A stretch of 13,070 bases of DNA from the NCBI GenBank assembly GCA_047615875.1, contig JBLHGU010000136.1, forward strand, positions 1-13,070, read 5' to 3'. The first letter of the stretch is position 1. The number at the start of each line of letters is the position of its first letter. Shown piece by piece: positions 6,621 to 13,070 of this stretch. A program made the position numbers and the translations under genes. Source of the stretch: JBLHGU01 sp047615875. GTDB taxonomy: Bacteria > Pseudomonadota > Gammaproteobacteria > Arenicellales > CAJQKF01. The notes under the pieces are model-generated. The model did no database searches and was not told the origin of the DNA. It worked only from the letters and a program-made list of their open reading frames with translations.

Positions 6621-7670
6621 ATGAGTTTTTCATTGAAGAATACGCTGGCAGCTACCGCTTCAGCAGGGTTCATTGCCTTGTCCGCGCTATCGCTACCGGC
6701 TTATGCAGGTAACGGCGATACGCTGAAGGCTGTTAAAGAACGCGGTAGCTTATTGTGTTCTGGTCATAACGGTAGCTTTCCACCATTCACTATGGTTACC
6801 GACGACAATAAGTGGTCAGGCTACGATATCGATTATTGCCGTGCTTTATCCATTGCAATATTTGGTAGTGATGAAAGTCTAAAAGTCGTTCCTGTCAGCT
6901 GGGCACAGCGTTTCCCGTCGTTACAATCTGGCGATCTAGACATTATCATAAAGGCTACTGGCTGGACTATGGGTCGTGACACAGAACTGGGCATTCAATT
7001 TTCGGTTCCCTATTTCGTCGGCGCCACTCAGGTCATGATGCCAAAGAGTCTCGGCAGCACCGAACCTGAAACATTACGTGGTGGTTCACTATGTGCCAAT
7101 GCCGGCACATCTACCGAACGTCTGGCGGCTAACTTTTTCAAGAGTCGCAATATCGAAGTTGAAATGATCACCTTTGAAAAGTCTGAGGAAACTCGTGCAG
7201 CTTATTTCGCCGGTCGTTGTGACAGTCTGGTTGGCTGGGGTCCAAACCTTGCGGTAACACGTAACAGCGCAGACAATCCGGACGATCACGTCATGATGAA
7301 TGTTGCGCTTGCTTTGGAGCCTGAATCTGCAGCCATGCGTCAGGGCGACGACAACTGGGTAGATATTGTAAACTGGATGTTTGCCGCAACCTGGCACGCA
7401 GAAAGCAAAGGCGTCACTGCCGCTAATGTAGACGATATGAAAGCCAATCCACCTGATGATACCGTGGCGAAATTGCTCGGTGCATCACCCGGAATAGGTG
7501 AGCGTCTTGGTCTTTCCGATGATTGGGCTTATAACGTTATCAAGCAGCTTGGCAATTCCGCTGAGATTTTCGATCGCAACATAGGTGCTGGTTCTCCTTA
7601 TAATTTGGAACGCGGATTAAATGGTTTGTGGAGTAATGGCGGCGTTATCGTGCCAATGATTCTGGATTAA
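6621..7670 (+). CDS. Periplasmic amino-acid-type ABC transporter substrate-binding protein (AapJ-like)
   Basis: A 349-residue secreted binding protein that captures the solute in the periplasm and delivers it to the permease pair encoded downstream. Residues 1-29 form a signal peptide (basic start, hydrophobic ATASAGFIALSALSL, cleavage likely after AYA at 29). The mature part is an SBP_bac_3 domain of the AapJ subgroup, seen in GYDIDYCRALSIAIFG, RFPSLQSGDLDI, and the C-terminal DWAYNVIKQLGNSAEIFDRN plus ERGLNGLWSNGG. ATG 6621 has GAGGAG at 6604-6609. Compared with AapJ as I remember it, two ligand-side segments differ: the CGVNTGLAGF-like stretch is CSGHNGSFPPF, and the NTTWTLSRDTSLG-like stretch is KATGWTMGRDTELG. 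So the ligand is probably not the general set of L-amino acids. It is the first gene of the plus-strand block and is followed by a hairpin. Confidence 0.92.
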   Translation: MSFSLKNTLAATASAGFIALSALSLPAYAGNGDTLKAVKERGSLLCSGHNGSFPPFTMVTDDNKWSGYDIDYCRALSIAIFGSDESLKVVPVSWAQRFPSLQSGDLDIIIKATGWTMGRDTELGIQFSVPYFVGATQVMMPKSLGSTEPETLRGGSLCANAGTSTERLAANFFKSRNIEVEMITFEKSEETRAAYFAGRCDSLVGWGPNLAVTRNSADNPDDHVMMNVALALEPESAAMRQGDDNWVDIVNWMFAATWHAESKGVTAANVDDMKANPPDDTVAKLLGASPGIGERLGLSDDWAYNVIKQLGNSAEIFDRNIGAGSPYNLERGLNGLWSNGGVIVPMILD

Positions 7671-7696
7671 TAATATCAGTCAAACCTAAATAAGCC

Positions 7697-7726
7697 TTAA
7701 GCCCCAGCTTAAAACCCGGGGCTTAG
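7697..7726 (+). terminator. GC-rich hairpin between binding-protein and permease genes (partial terminator or RNA stabiliser)
   Basis: TAAGCCCC (7698-7705) pairs perfectly with GGGGCTTA (7718-7725) around a 12-base loop, and the flanking T/G adds a wobble pair. The following bases, GTTTCTTG, contain only a short broken T run, so termination would be partial. It starts 27 bases after the binding-protein stop. Such structures after binding-protein genes commonly give more binding protein than permease, by partial termination or by protecting the upstream RNA end. Confidence 0.6.
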
Positions 7727-7806
7727 TTTCTTGCCTCGAAAACCTGGTTGTCAGTAACTATTGGTTAATCGAGCACTCTTTTCGAGTAACTGTTTTTCAG
7801 CCTATC

Positions 7807-8964
7807 GTGCTAAAACTATTTAGGAATCGTAAATTCCGCGAAGTGCTTTTCCAGGCGCTTACAGTATCTGTCGTCGCCGTTGCTGTAGTAGCGATGGTAA
7901 TTAACACCCGCGCCAATCTTGAGGCGCAAAGCCTGACCACTGGTTTTAATTTTCTGGATCGCTCGACTGGTTGGGATTTCTCATTTTCGGTACTGCCCTA
8001 CACCATAAGCGACACTTACAGTCGCACGCTACTTATCGGTTTTCTCAATACGCTGTTGTTAGGTTTTCTTGGCATCTCACTAGCCACGGTCGTTGGCGTC
8101 ATTATCGGTTTGATAAGAACTTCAAAAAATTATCTGTTATCACTACTGGGCACTATCTACGTCGAAATATTTCGTAACCTGCCACTTATTTTGCAAGCTA
8201 TTTTCTGGTATTCGGTGCTATCCAACCTGCCCCGGCCTCGCCAGGCCTTCACACTTGGAGATACGTTTTTTCTAAGTGGCAGAGGCCTATATTTTCCAGT
8301 ACTAAACATTGAGATAATCGCTGTATTTGCCATGGTCGCAATAACCATAGGCTGGTTGATAGCATTACCCTGGCTTCGCAAGCGCATGAATTACTCGCTA
8401 GCATTCGACCGGGTTAAAACCCTTGGATGGCTAGTTTTACCGGTAATACTTATCGGGCTAGGCTGGCTGGCTCGCATCCCTGGCACTCCTCTAGTTGATG
8501 TACCTTCACTACAAGGTCTAAATTTTCGCGGCGGTATGCGCATGCCACCGGAACTTAGTGCCCTGGTAGTAGCCATCGCCCTGTATGGCGGTGCATATAT
8601 TGGGGAGGTTATGCGTGCGGGGCTTATGTCCGTTCCACGTGGACAAATCGAGGCAGGCTTTGTTAATGGACTGAGTCATTTTCATATCTTCTGGCATATC
8701 AGACTACCACTGGCCATTCGTCTCATACTACCTTCACTCACCAACCAATATGTTCAATTGATGAAAGCCACCACTATCGGCATCGTGGTTGGCTTTTCTG
8801 ATTTCTTCATGATTATATCGACATCGATTAATCAGAGCGGACAAACTCTGGAGTTATTGGCTCTTCTGATGGGTGGTTTCCTGATTATTAATTTAAGTAT
8901 CGCCTATGTGATGAATGGTATAAATCGAAAGATTGCGATTAAAGGTTACGAGGTAAAGAACTGA
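7807..8964 (+). CDS. Amino-acid-type ABC transporter permease (AapQ-like)
   Basis: A 385-residue inner-membrane permease of the polar amino acid (HAAT/PAAT) importer family, about the size of AapQ. The order is: a first membrane segment at about 12-33, the periplasmic AapQ-type stretch TGFNFLDRSTGWDFSFS (45-61) and the conserved SDTYSRTLLIGFLNTLLLG (68-86), then about seven further hydrophobic segments. The cytoplasmic EAA loop that docks on the ATPase is EAGFVNGLSHFHIFWHIRLP (282-301). The start is GTG at 7807 with no clear ribosome site. The frame is open upstream to a TAA at 7687 but without ATG, and the GTG fits the family N-terminus. It is separated from the binding-protein gene by 136 bases containing the hairpin, and is followed 4 bases later by the second permease. 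Confidence 0.92.
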   Translation: MLKLFRNRKFREVLFQALTVSVVAVAVVAMVINTRANLEAQSLTTGFNFLDRSTGWDFSFSVLPYTISDTYSRTLLIGFLNTLLLGFLGISLATVVGVIIGLIRTSKNYLLSLLGTIYVEIFRNLPLILQAIFWYSVLSNLPRPRQAFTLGDTFFLSGRGLYFPVLNIEIIAVFAMVAITIGWLIALPWLRKRMNYSLAFDRVKTLGWLVLPVILIGLGWLARIPGTPLVDVPSLQGLNFRGGMRMPPELSALVVAIALYGGAYIGEVMRAGLMSVPRGQIEAGFVNGLSHFHIFWHIRLPLAIRLILPSLTNQYVQLMKATTIGIVVGFSDFFMIISTSINQSGQTLELLALLMGGFLIINLSIAYVMNGINRKIAIKGYEVKN

Positions 8965-8968
8965 GCTT

Positions 8969-10051
8969 ATGAGCAGTACTGTCGATTATCCCGAACCGCC
9001 TGTGACAAGCTTTGGCGACACTGTAAAGCAGCGATTGTTTAACAGCCCGCTGGATATCAGTATTACAGTTATTTGTGCACTATTGCTTGTTTATCTACTA
9101 AACAACGCTATCGACTGGGTATTTTTATCGAGCATCTGGTCTGCGGAAGACGAGCCGCTGTGTCGTGATGCGACTGGTGCCTGTTGGTCGGTGATCGACG
9201 CACGGCATCGCATCATTTTCTTCGGCCTGTTCCCTTTTGAAGAACACTGGCGATCAACACTGGCCTGTGTAGTGATGATCGTGACTATCGTTGCCTCCTG
9301 TGTTCACTGGTTTCAAACTGGCATGCGACTCAGTCTGTTATGGATTTGCGGATTTGGCACATTTTACATCCTGATGCATGGTGGAATTTTTGGGCTTTCA
9401 GTGATCACTCCGGAACGTTGGGGTGGTCTGGCACTGACTATTTTTATTTTCGCAGCGGTATCTTTTGTTGGTATGCCCCTGTCGATTCTGCTAGCTTTGG
9501 GCAGACGATCCAAACTGCCTGTCATCGCTGTAATGATAGGCTTATTCATCGATTTTTTTCGCTCCCTGCCACTGCTAACAATTTTGTTTACCGCTGCGAT
9601 AATCACGCCTTTCCTGTTGCCCGGCTGGTTAACTGGTGACAAGTTGTATCGAGTCATAGCCGGTTTTGCGATATTTTTCGCCTGTTACCAGGCCGAGAAT
9701 ATTCGCGCTGGTTTACAGGCTATTCCGAGCGGGCAGGACGAAGCGGGCCTAACGCTGGGTTTAAGTTACTGGCAACGCGTCTCACGCATTCAGCTACCCC
9801 AGGCTTTTCGAAATTCACTACCCGCAATAGTCAATCAGTTCGTTATCACATTTAAAGAAACTTCTATTGTCACTATCGTTGGTTTCTTCGAAATACTGGC
9901 ATCGGGCTCAGCTGCTTATGGGACAGGTCAGTGGACAATTTACTACATCGAAGTCTATGTATTTATCGGTATGATTTACTTCATATTTGTATTTTCATTA
10001 TCCAGGTATGGTGCTTATCTGGAGAAAAAATTGAGAGTCGGTCATGGCTAG
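8969..10051 (+). CDS. Amino-acid-type ABC transporter permease (AapM-like)
   Basis: A 360-residue inner-membrane permease that pairs with the AapQ-like protein. Around eight hydrophobic segments are visible, the first at about 28-53. The AapM hallmark between the first two is seen as GACWSVIDARHR then FFGLFPFEEHWR (70-95). The EAA loop is EAGLTLGLSYWQRVSRIQLP (258-277), with the canonical glycine and terminal LP. ATG at 8969 follows the previous stop by 4 bases, and its ribosome site is weak, so coupling with the first permease is likely. The 3' end overlaps the ATPase gene by 8 bases. Nothing looks truncated. Confidence 0.92.
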   Translation: MSSTVDYPEPPVTSFGDTVKQRLFNSPLDISITVICALLLVYLLNNAIDWVFLSSIWSAEDEPLCRDATGACWSVIDARHRIIFFGLFPFEEHWRSTLACVVMIVTIVASCVHWFQTGMRLSLLWICGFGTFYILMHGGIFGLSVITPERWGGLALTIFIFAAVSFVGMPLSILLALGRRSKLPVIAVMIGLFIDFFRSLPLLTILFTAAIITPFLLPGWLTGDKLYRVIAGFAIFFACYQAENIRAGLQAIPSGQDEAGLTLGLSYWQRVSRIQLPQAFRNSLPAIVNQFVITFKETSIVTIVGFFEILASGSAAYGTGQWTIYYIEVYVFIGMIYFIFVFSLSRYGAYLEKKLRVGHG

Positions 10052-10802
10052 TCAGGAACAAAGTAAATCTCCCGCGGTAACAATGTCTGCGGTTAATAAA
10101 TGGTTTGGTGATTTTCATGTTTTGAAAAACATTGATCTACAGGTAGGAGATGGGGAGAAAATTGTCATTTGCGGCCCATCTGGTTCCGGCAAATCCACGT
10201 TAATTCGATGCATCTGCAAGCTTGAAGATCATCAACGCGGAACCATTCAGGTACTGGGTACAGAACTAGATGATGATGTATCCACTATTGATGAAATACG
10301 CCGAGAAGTAGGCATGGTGTTTCAGCAGTTCAACCTGTTCCCACATATGACAGTGATGGAAAACTGCACTCTGGCGCAAATGCTAGTGCGTAAAAAGTCT
10401 CGTCCAGAAGCTGAAGCTATAGCCCAGGAATTCCTTGAAAAAGTACGCATTCCTGAGCAAGCCAATAAATACCCTGGTGAGTTGTCTGGGGGGCAGCAAC
10501 AACGAGTAGCCATCGCACGTTCGTTATGTATGAACCCAGCTATTTTACTCTTTGACGAACCCACATCTGCACTCGATCCAGAAATGATCTCGGAAGTTCT
10601 CGATGTCATGGTATCTCTCGCCGAAGAAGGTATGACAATGGTTTGTGTAACTCACGAGATGGGATTCGCTCGACGCGTGGCGGACAGGGTCATATTCATG
10701 GATGAGGGTGAAATTGTCGAACAAAATGACCCCAGCAACTTCTTCGACAATCCAACTAACGAGCGCACAAAGCTGTTTTTAAGTCAGATACTTCAACACT
10801 AA
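10044..10802 (+). CDS. Amino-acid-type ABC transporter ATP-binding protein (AapP-like)
   Basis: A 252-residue ABC ATPase that powers the importer from the cytoplasmic side. All motifs are intact: Walker A GPSGSGKS (44-51), Q-loop VFQQFNLFPH (92-101), signature LSGGQQQR (147-154), Walker B ILLFDEP (167-173) with catalytic E172, D-loop SALD, and switch histidine H204 in VTHEMGFARR. The ATG lies within the end of the preceding permease gene, 8 bases of overlap, so the two are translationally linked. The family is GlnQ/AapP-type polar amino acid importers. The gene ends 31 bases before the sulfatase start with no terminator-like structure, so the operon probably continues. Confidence 0.96.
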   Translation: MASQEQSKSPAVTMSAVNKWFGDFHVLKNIDLQVGDGEKIVICGPSGSGKSTLIRCICKLEDHQRGTIQVLGTELDDDVSTIDEIRREVGMVFQQFNLFPHMTVMENCTLAQMLVRKKSRPEAEAIAQEFLEKVRIPEQANKYPGELSGGQQQRVAIARSLCMNPAILLFDEPTSALDPEMISEVLDVMVSLAEEGMTMVCVTHEMGFARRVADRVIFMDEGEIVEQNDPSNFFDNPTNERTKLFLSQILQH

Positions 10803-10833
10803 AGCTCCTCATCACTGAATATTATCCAAGACT

Positions 10834-12378
10834 ATGCAACCTAAGAAACCCAACGTTGTACTTTTCATGGTGGACCAACTGACAGCATTTGCGTTGAATG
10901 CTTATGGCGGTGAGGTTTGCAAAACCCCAAACCTGGATCGATTAGCATCCAGGTCAACAGTTTTCGAGAATGCCTACACGCCCTACCCGCTGTGTGCACC
11001 GGCCAGGTTTTCTATGATGTCAGGAAGGCTTCCATCGCGCATCGGAGCTTACGATAATGGAGCCGAATTTCCAGCCTCCACGCCAACCATCGCCCATCAT
11101 CTTCGTGCCGCTGGTTACTACACCTGCCTATCTGGCAAGATGCATTTTGTTGGACCTGATCAATACCACGGTTTTGAAGAGAGATTAACTACGGAGATTT
11201 ACCCTGCCGATTTTTCCTGGACACCAACAACAGATTATGGCGATGTCTCCAGCGACGACGAGCGGCGCTATGCCGCTGGCGTCTCTACTATGGATACCGT
11301 ATTCGACGCCGCTCCCCTGGCACGCAGCATGCAGATTGATTACGACGAAGATGTAGCCCATTGCGCGATACGCGAGATCTACCGTCTGGCACGATCCAAT
11401 GAATCCCGACCATTTTTTCTAACAGTTTCTCTTACCCATCCCCACGACCCCTACGTTATTACGCAACCGTATTGGGATTTGTATAAAGACTTAGACATCA
11501 CACCGCCTAAGGTTGGATTTATACCACTGGAAGAGCGAGACCCACATTCACGTTCACTTTACTACCATTATGGTCAGGATAAAGTAACGTTAACTGACCA
11601 GGACTACCGCAATGCGCGCCGTGGCTACTACGGCATGGTTTCGTATATTGATGAATTGTTTGGTCGCGTAAACGAAGCACTTAATCTCGGTGGGTTTTCC
11701 GACGACACGATCATTTGCTTTACCTCTGATCACGGTGACATGTTAGGCGAGCGCGGCATGTGGTTCAAAAAAACATTATTTGAACCCGCCATCAGAATTC
11801 CTTTGATGATTTCCGCACCCGGTCGATCTGCTGGCCGAGTCAAACCACCTGCCAGTCTGGTTGATCTGTTACCAACAATACTAGAGCTCACAAACACCCA
11901 TCTTAATACTAATGCAACACTCCTGGACGGTCATTCATTGCTTGCAGATATGAATGGAATTGAGTCTTCCAGATCCGTATTTTGCGAACATATTGACGGC
12001 GGCACCACTGCACCAAGAGTGATGCTACGCAATGGCAATTACAAGTACGTTTACTCACGCGCTTATCCCCCTCAGCTTTATGACCTGTTGTTGGATCCAA
12101 ATGAGTTAAATAATCTATGCAACAAGCCAGAGACACAGGAAATTGAAACACGGTTCAAGCAACAGATCGAAAACCAGTGGGACCTTGATAGCTTAAGCAA
12201 TGAGGTGGCAGCCAATCAGTCTGCCCGTCGGCTAATCGATAGTGCGTTGAGCCAGGGGCGTGAGGAAATTTGGGACTTTCAACCGCGTGCACAACGTCAT
12301 AATACCAACTACGTCCGTCGGGGTGATGAATTTCCTCATGTCGAGCAACGTGGTTATCTGCCTTATAGCAAAGATTAA
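10834..12378 (+). CDS. Cytoplasmic sulfatase, choline-sulfatase (BetC)-like
   Basis: A 514-residue type I sulfatase that hydrolyses an organic sulfate ester to the alcohol and sulfate. The residue that must be converted to formylglycine is C54 in PLCAPAR, a proper CxPxR motif. Other expected active-site residues are D14 (MVDQ), K102 and H104 (SGKMHFVGPDQ), H202 (THPHDPY), D299-H300 (TSDHGDMLGERG) and K312. The C54, K102 and H104 numbers equal those I recall for BetC of Sinorhizobium, and the blocks YDNGAEF and FEERLTTEIYPADF are BetC-like. Against a simple choline-sulfatase call, the residues after FSWTP (128-132) lack the WWYHN-type segment of BetC, and the C-terminal tail is different. There is no signal peptide, so the sulfate ester must be imported first, plausibly by the Aap-like system just upstream (31-base gap). 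ATG 10834 has a weak ribosome site. Sulfatase is sure; choline-O-sulfate as substrate is doubtful. Confidence 0.92.
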   Translation: MQPKKPNVVLFMVDQLTAFALNAYGGEVCKTPNLDRLASRSTVFENAYTPYPLCAPARFSMMSGRLPSRIGAYDNGAEFPASTPTIAHHLRAAGYYTCLSGKMHFVGPDQYHGFEERLTTEIYPADFSWTPTTDYGDVSSDDERRYAAGVSTMDTVFDAAPLARSMQIDYDEDVAHCAIREIYRLARSNESRPFFLTVSLTHPHDPYVITQPYWDLYKDLDITPPKVGFIPLEERDPHSRSLYYHYGQDKVTLTDQDYRNARRGYYGMVSYIDELFGRVNEALNLGGFSDDTIICFTSDHGDMLGERGMWFKKTLFEPAIRIPLMISAPGRSAGRVKPPASLVDLLPTILELTNTHLNTNATLLDGHSLLADMNGIESSRSVFCEHIDGGTTAPRVMLRNGNYKYVYSRAYPPQLYDLLLDPNELNNLCNKPETQEIETRFKQQIENQWDLDSLSNEVAANQSARRLIDSALSQGREEIWDFQPRAQRHNTNYVRRGDEFPHVEQRGYLPYSKD

Positions 12379-12395
12379 GTCATCCTAAAGCAGAC

Positions 12396-13070
12396 ATGCA
12401 GCAATCTGTATTTGATAGCGTAGTAATTGGAGCCGGAATCATTGGCATCGCGACTGCCTACTACCTAAAAAAACTCGATCCAGCATTGCGCGTTGCGCTT
12501 GTAGAACGAGGCCAGCCAATGGCTTTCACCTCGGCACAGTCTGGTGAAAACTATCGTAACTGGTGGCCGCATCCGGTGATGACAGCCTTCACCGATCACA
12601 GTATCGAGCTGATGGAACAGATCGCGCTTAACACCGACAATCATATCAATATGACCCGTGGTGGTTATGCACTGGCAACCCGGGCCGCAGAAATACAGCA
12701 ATTGACTCGTGAGCTTTATACAGGCTATGCCAATATCGATGCGAGCGATATCAGGTTTCACGAAGCGGGCTTAAGAAACAATTACGAGCCACCATTCCAG
12801 AGCACTTGGGACTTATCACCAAGCGGTGTAGACGTTTTGCTAGACCAAGAATTGATTAATTCAACATTCCCCTCATTTGCCAAAGACATACGCTGTGTGG
12901 TTCATATTCGCCGTGCGGGTTCAATCAGCAGCCAGCAACTGGGTCAACTCATGCTGGAAGATTTCCGAGCTGCAGGCGGTCAACTGATTAATGCAGTGAT
13001 TGAGGATATTACCGTCAGCAATGGTTTTGAGTTGTTGACTACAATACCCAATACAAAATTCCGTGCCTCG
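12396..13070 (+). CDS. DAO-family FAD-dependent oxidoreductase, N-terminal part (runs off right edge)
   Basis: The frame is open from ATG 12396 to the window end (225 codons, no stop), starting 17 bases after the sulfatase stop, so it belongs to the same operon. The N-terminus is a classic FAD-binding fold, VVIGAGIIGIATAYYL with GxGxxG at 12-17 and the ribose-binding acid E37 in ALVERG. It is followed by SAQSGENYRNWWPHP and, at about 173, RRAGSISSQQLGQLML, the usual second motif region before the substrate domain. The catalytic and C-terminal flavin-binding portion lies outside the window. It is clearly different from the other DAO protein at 270-1490, so the cluster has two distinct amine oxidases or dehydrogenases. 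Likely reactions are amino acid or N-methyl amine oxidation; the substrate is unknown. Confidence 0.88.
   Translation, partial: MQQSVFDSVVIGAGIIGIATAYYLKKLDPALRVALVERGQPMAFTSAQSGENYRNWWPHPVMTAFTDHSIELMEQIALNTDNHINMTRGGYALATRAAEIQQLTRELYTGYANIDASDIRFHEAGLRNNYEPPFQSTWDLSPSGVDVLLDQELINSTFPSFAKDIRCVVHIRRAGSISSQQLGQLMLEDFRAAGGQLINAVIEDITVSNGFELLTTIPNTKFRAS

Noticed and set aside
10834..12378. Calling the sulfatase gene betC outright
   Set aside because: The head-group region differs from BetC and no choline or betaine oxidation genes lie next to it.

Overview
The window holds two divergent, mostly tightly packed catabolic gene blocks around one LysR-type regulator. It has the look of a proteobacterial chromosome of moderate GC (mid-to-high 40s by eye). 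A gammaproteobacterium, possibly marine, seems most likely, but this is an inference from gene families and base composition only. No rRNA, tRNA, insertion sequence or CRISPR array was seen.

Minus-strand block, read from right to left: a LysR regulator (6322-5387), then a 99-base gap, then hyuA and hyuB (the two subunits of an ATP-dependent hydantoinase/oxoprolinase-family enzyme), a DAO-family FAD oxidoreductase, and an HpcH/HpaI-type class II aldolase that runs off the left edge. The last four genes are packed with a 9-base gap, a 1-base overlap and a 4-base ATGA overlap, so they are almost certainly one operon.

Plus-strand block, read from left to right: a periplasmic amino-acid binding protein (AapJ-like), two permeases (AapQ- and AapM-like), the ATPase (AapP-like), a cytoplasmic sulfatase closely resembling choline-sulfatase, and a second DAO-family FAD oxidoreductase cut by the right edge. 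A GC-rich hairpin between the binding-protein gene and the first permease gene probably sets a higher level of binding protein.

Taken together, the genes suggest uptake of a nitrogenous, probably sulfated, organic solute through an Aap-type importer. Inside the cell a sulfatase would remove sulfate, FAD enzymes would oxidise or N-demethylate the amine, HyuAB would open a cyclic amide (lactam or hydantoin), and the aldolase would split a hydroxy-oxo acid to central metabolites. The substrate cannot be named from sequence. Three details deserve attention. The regulator's helix-turn-helix can only be completed from a non-ATG (CTG) start. The intergenic region carries two dyads about three helical turns apart in front of an extended -10 promoter. 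The sulfatase keeps all the chemistry residues of choline-sulfatase but differs in the region that holds the choline head group.
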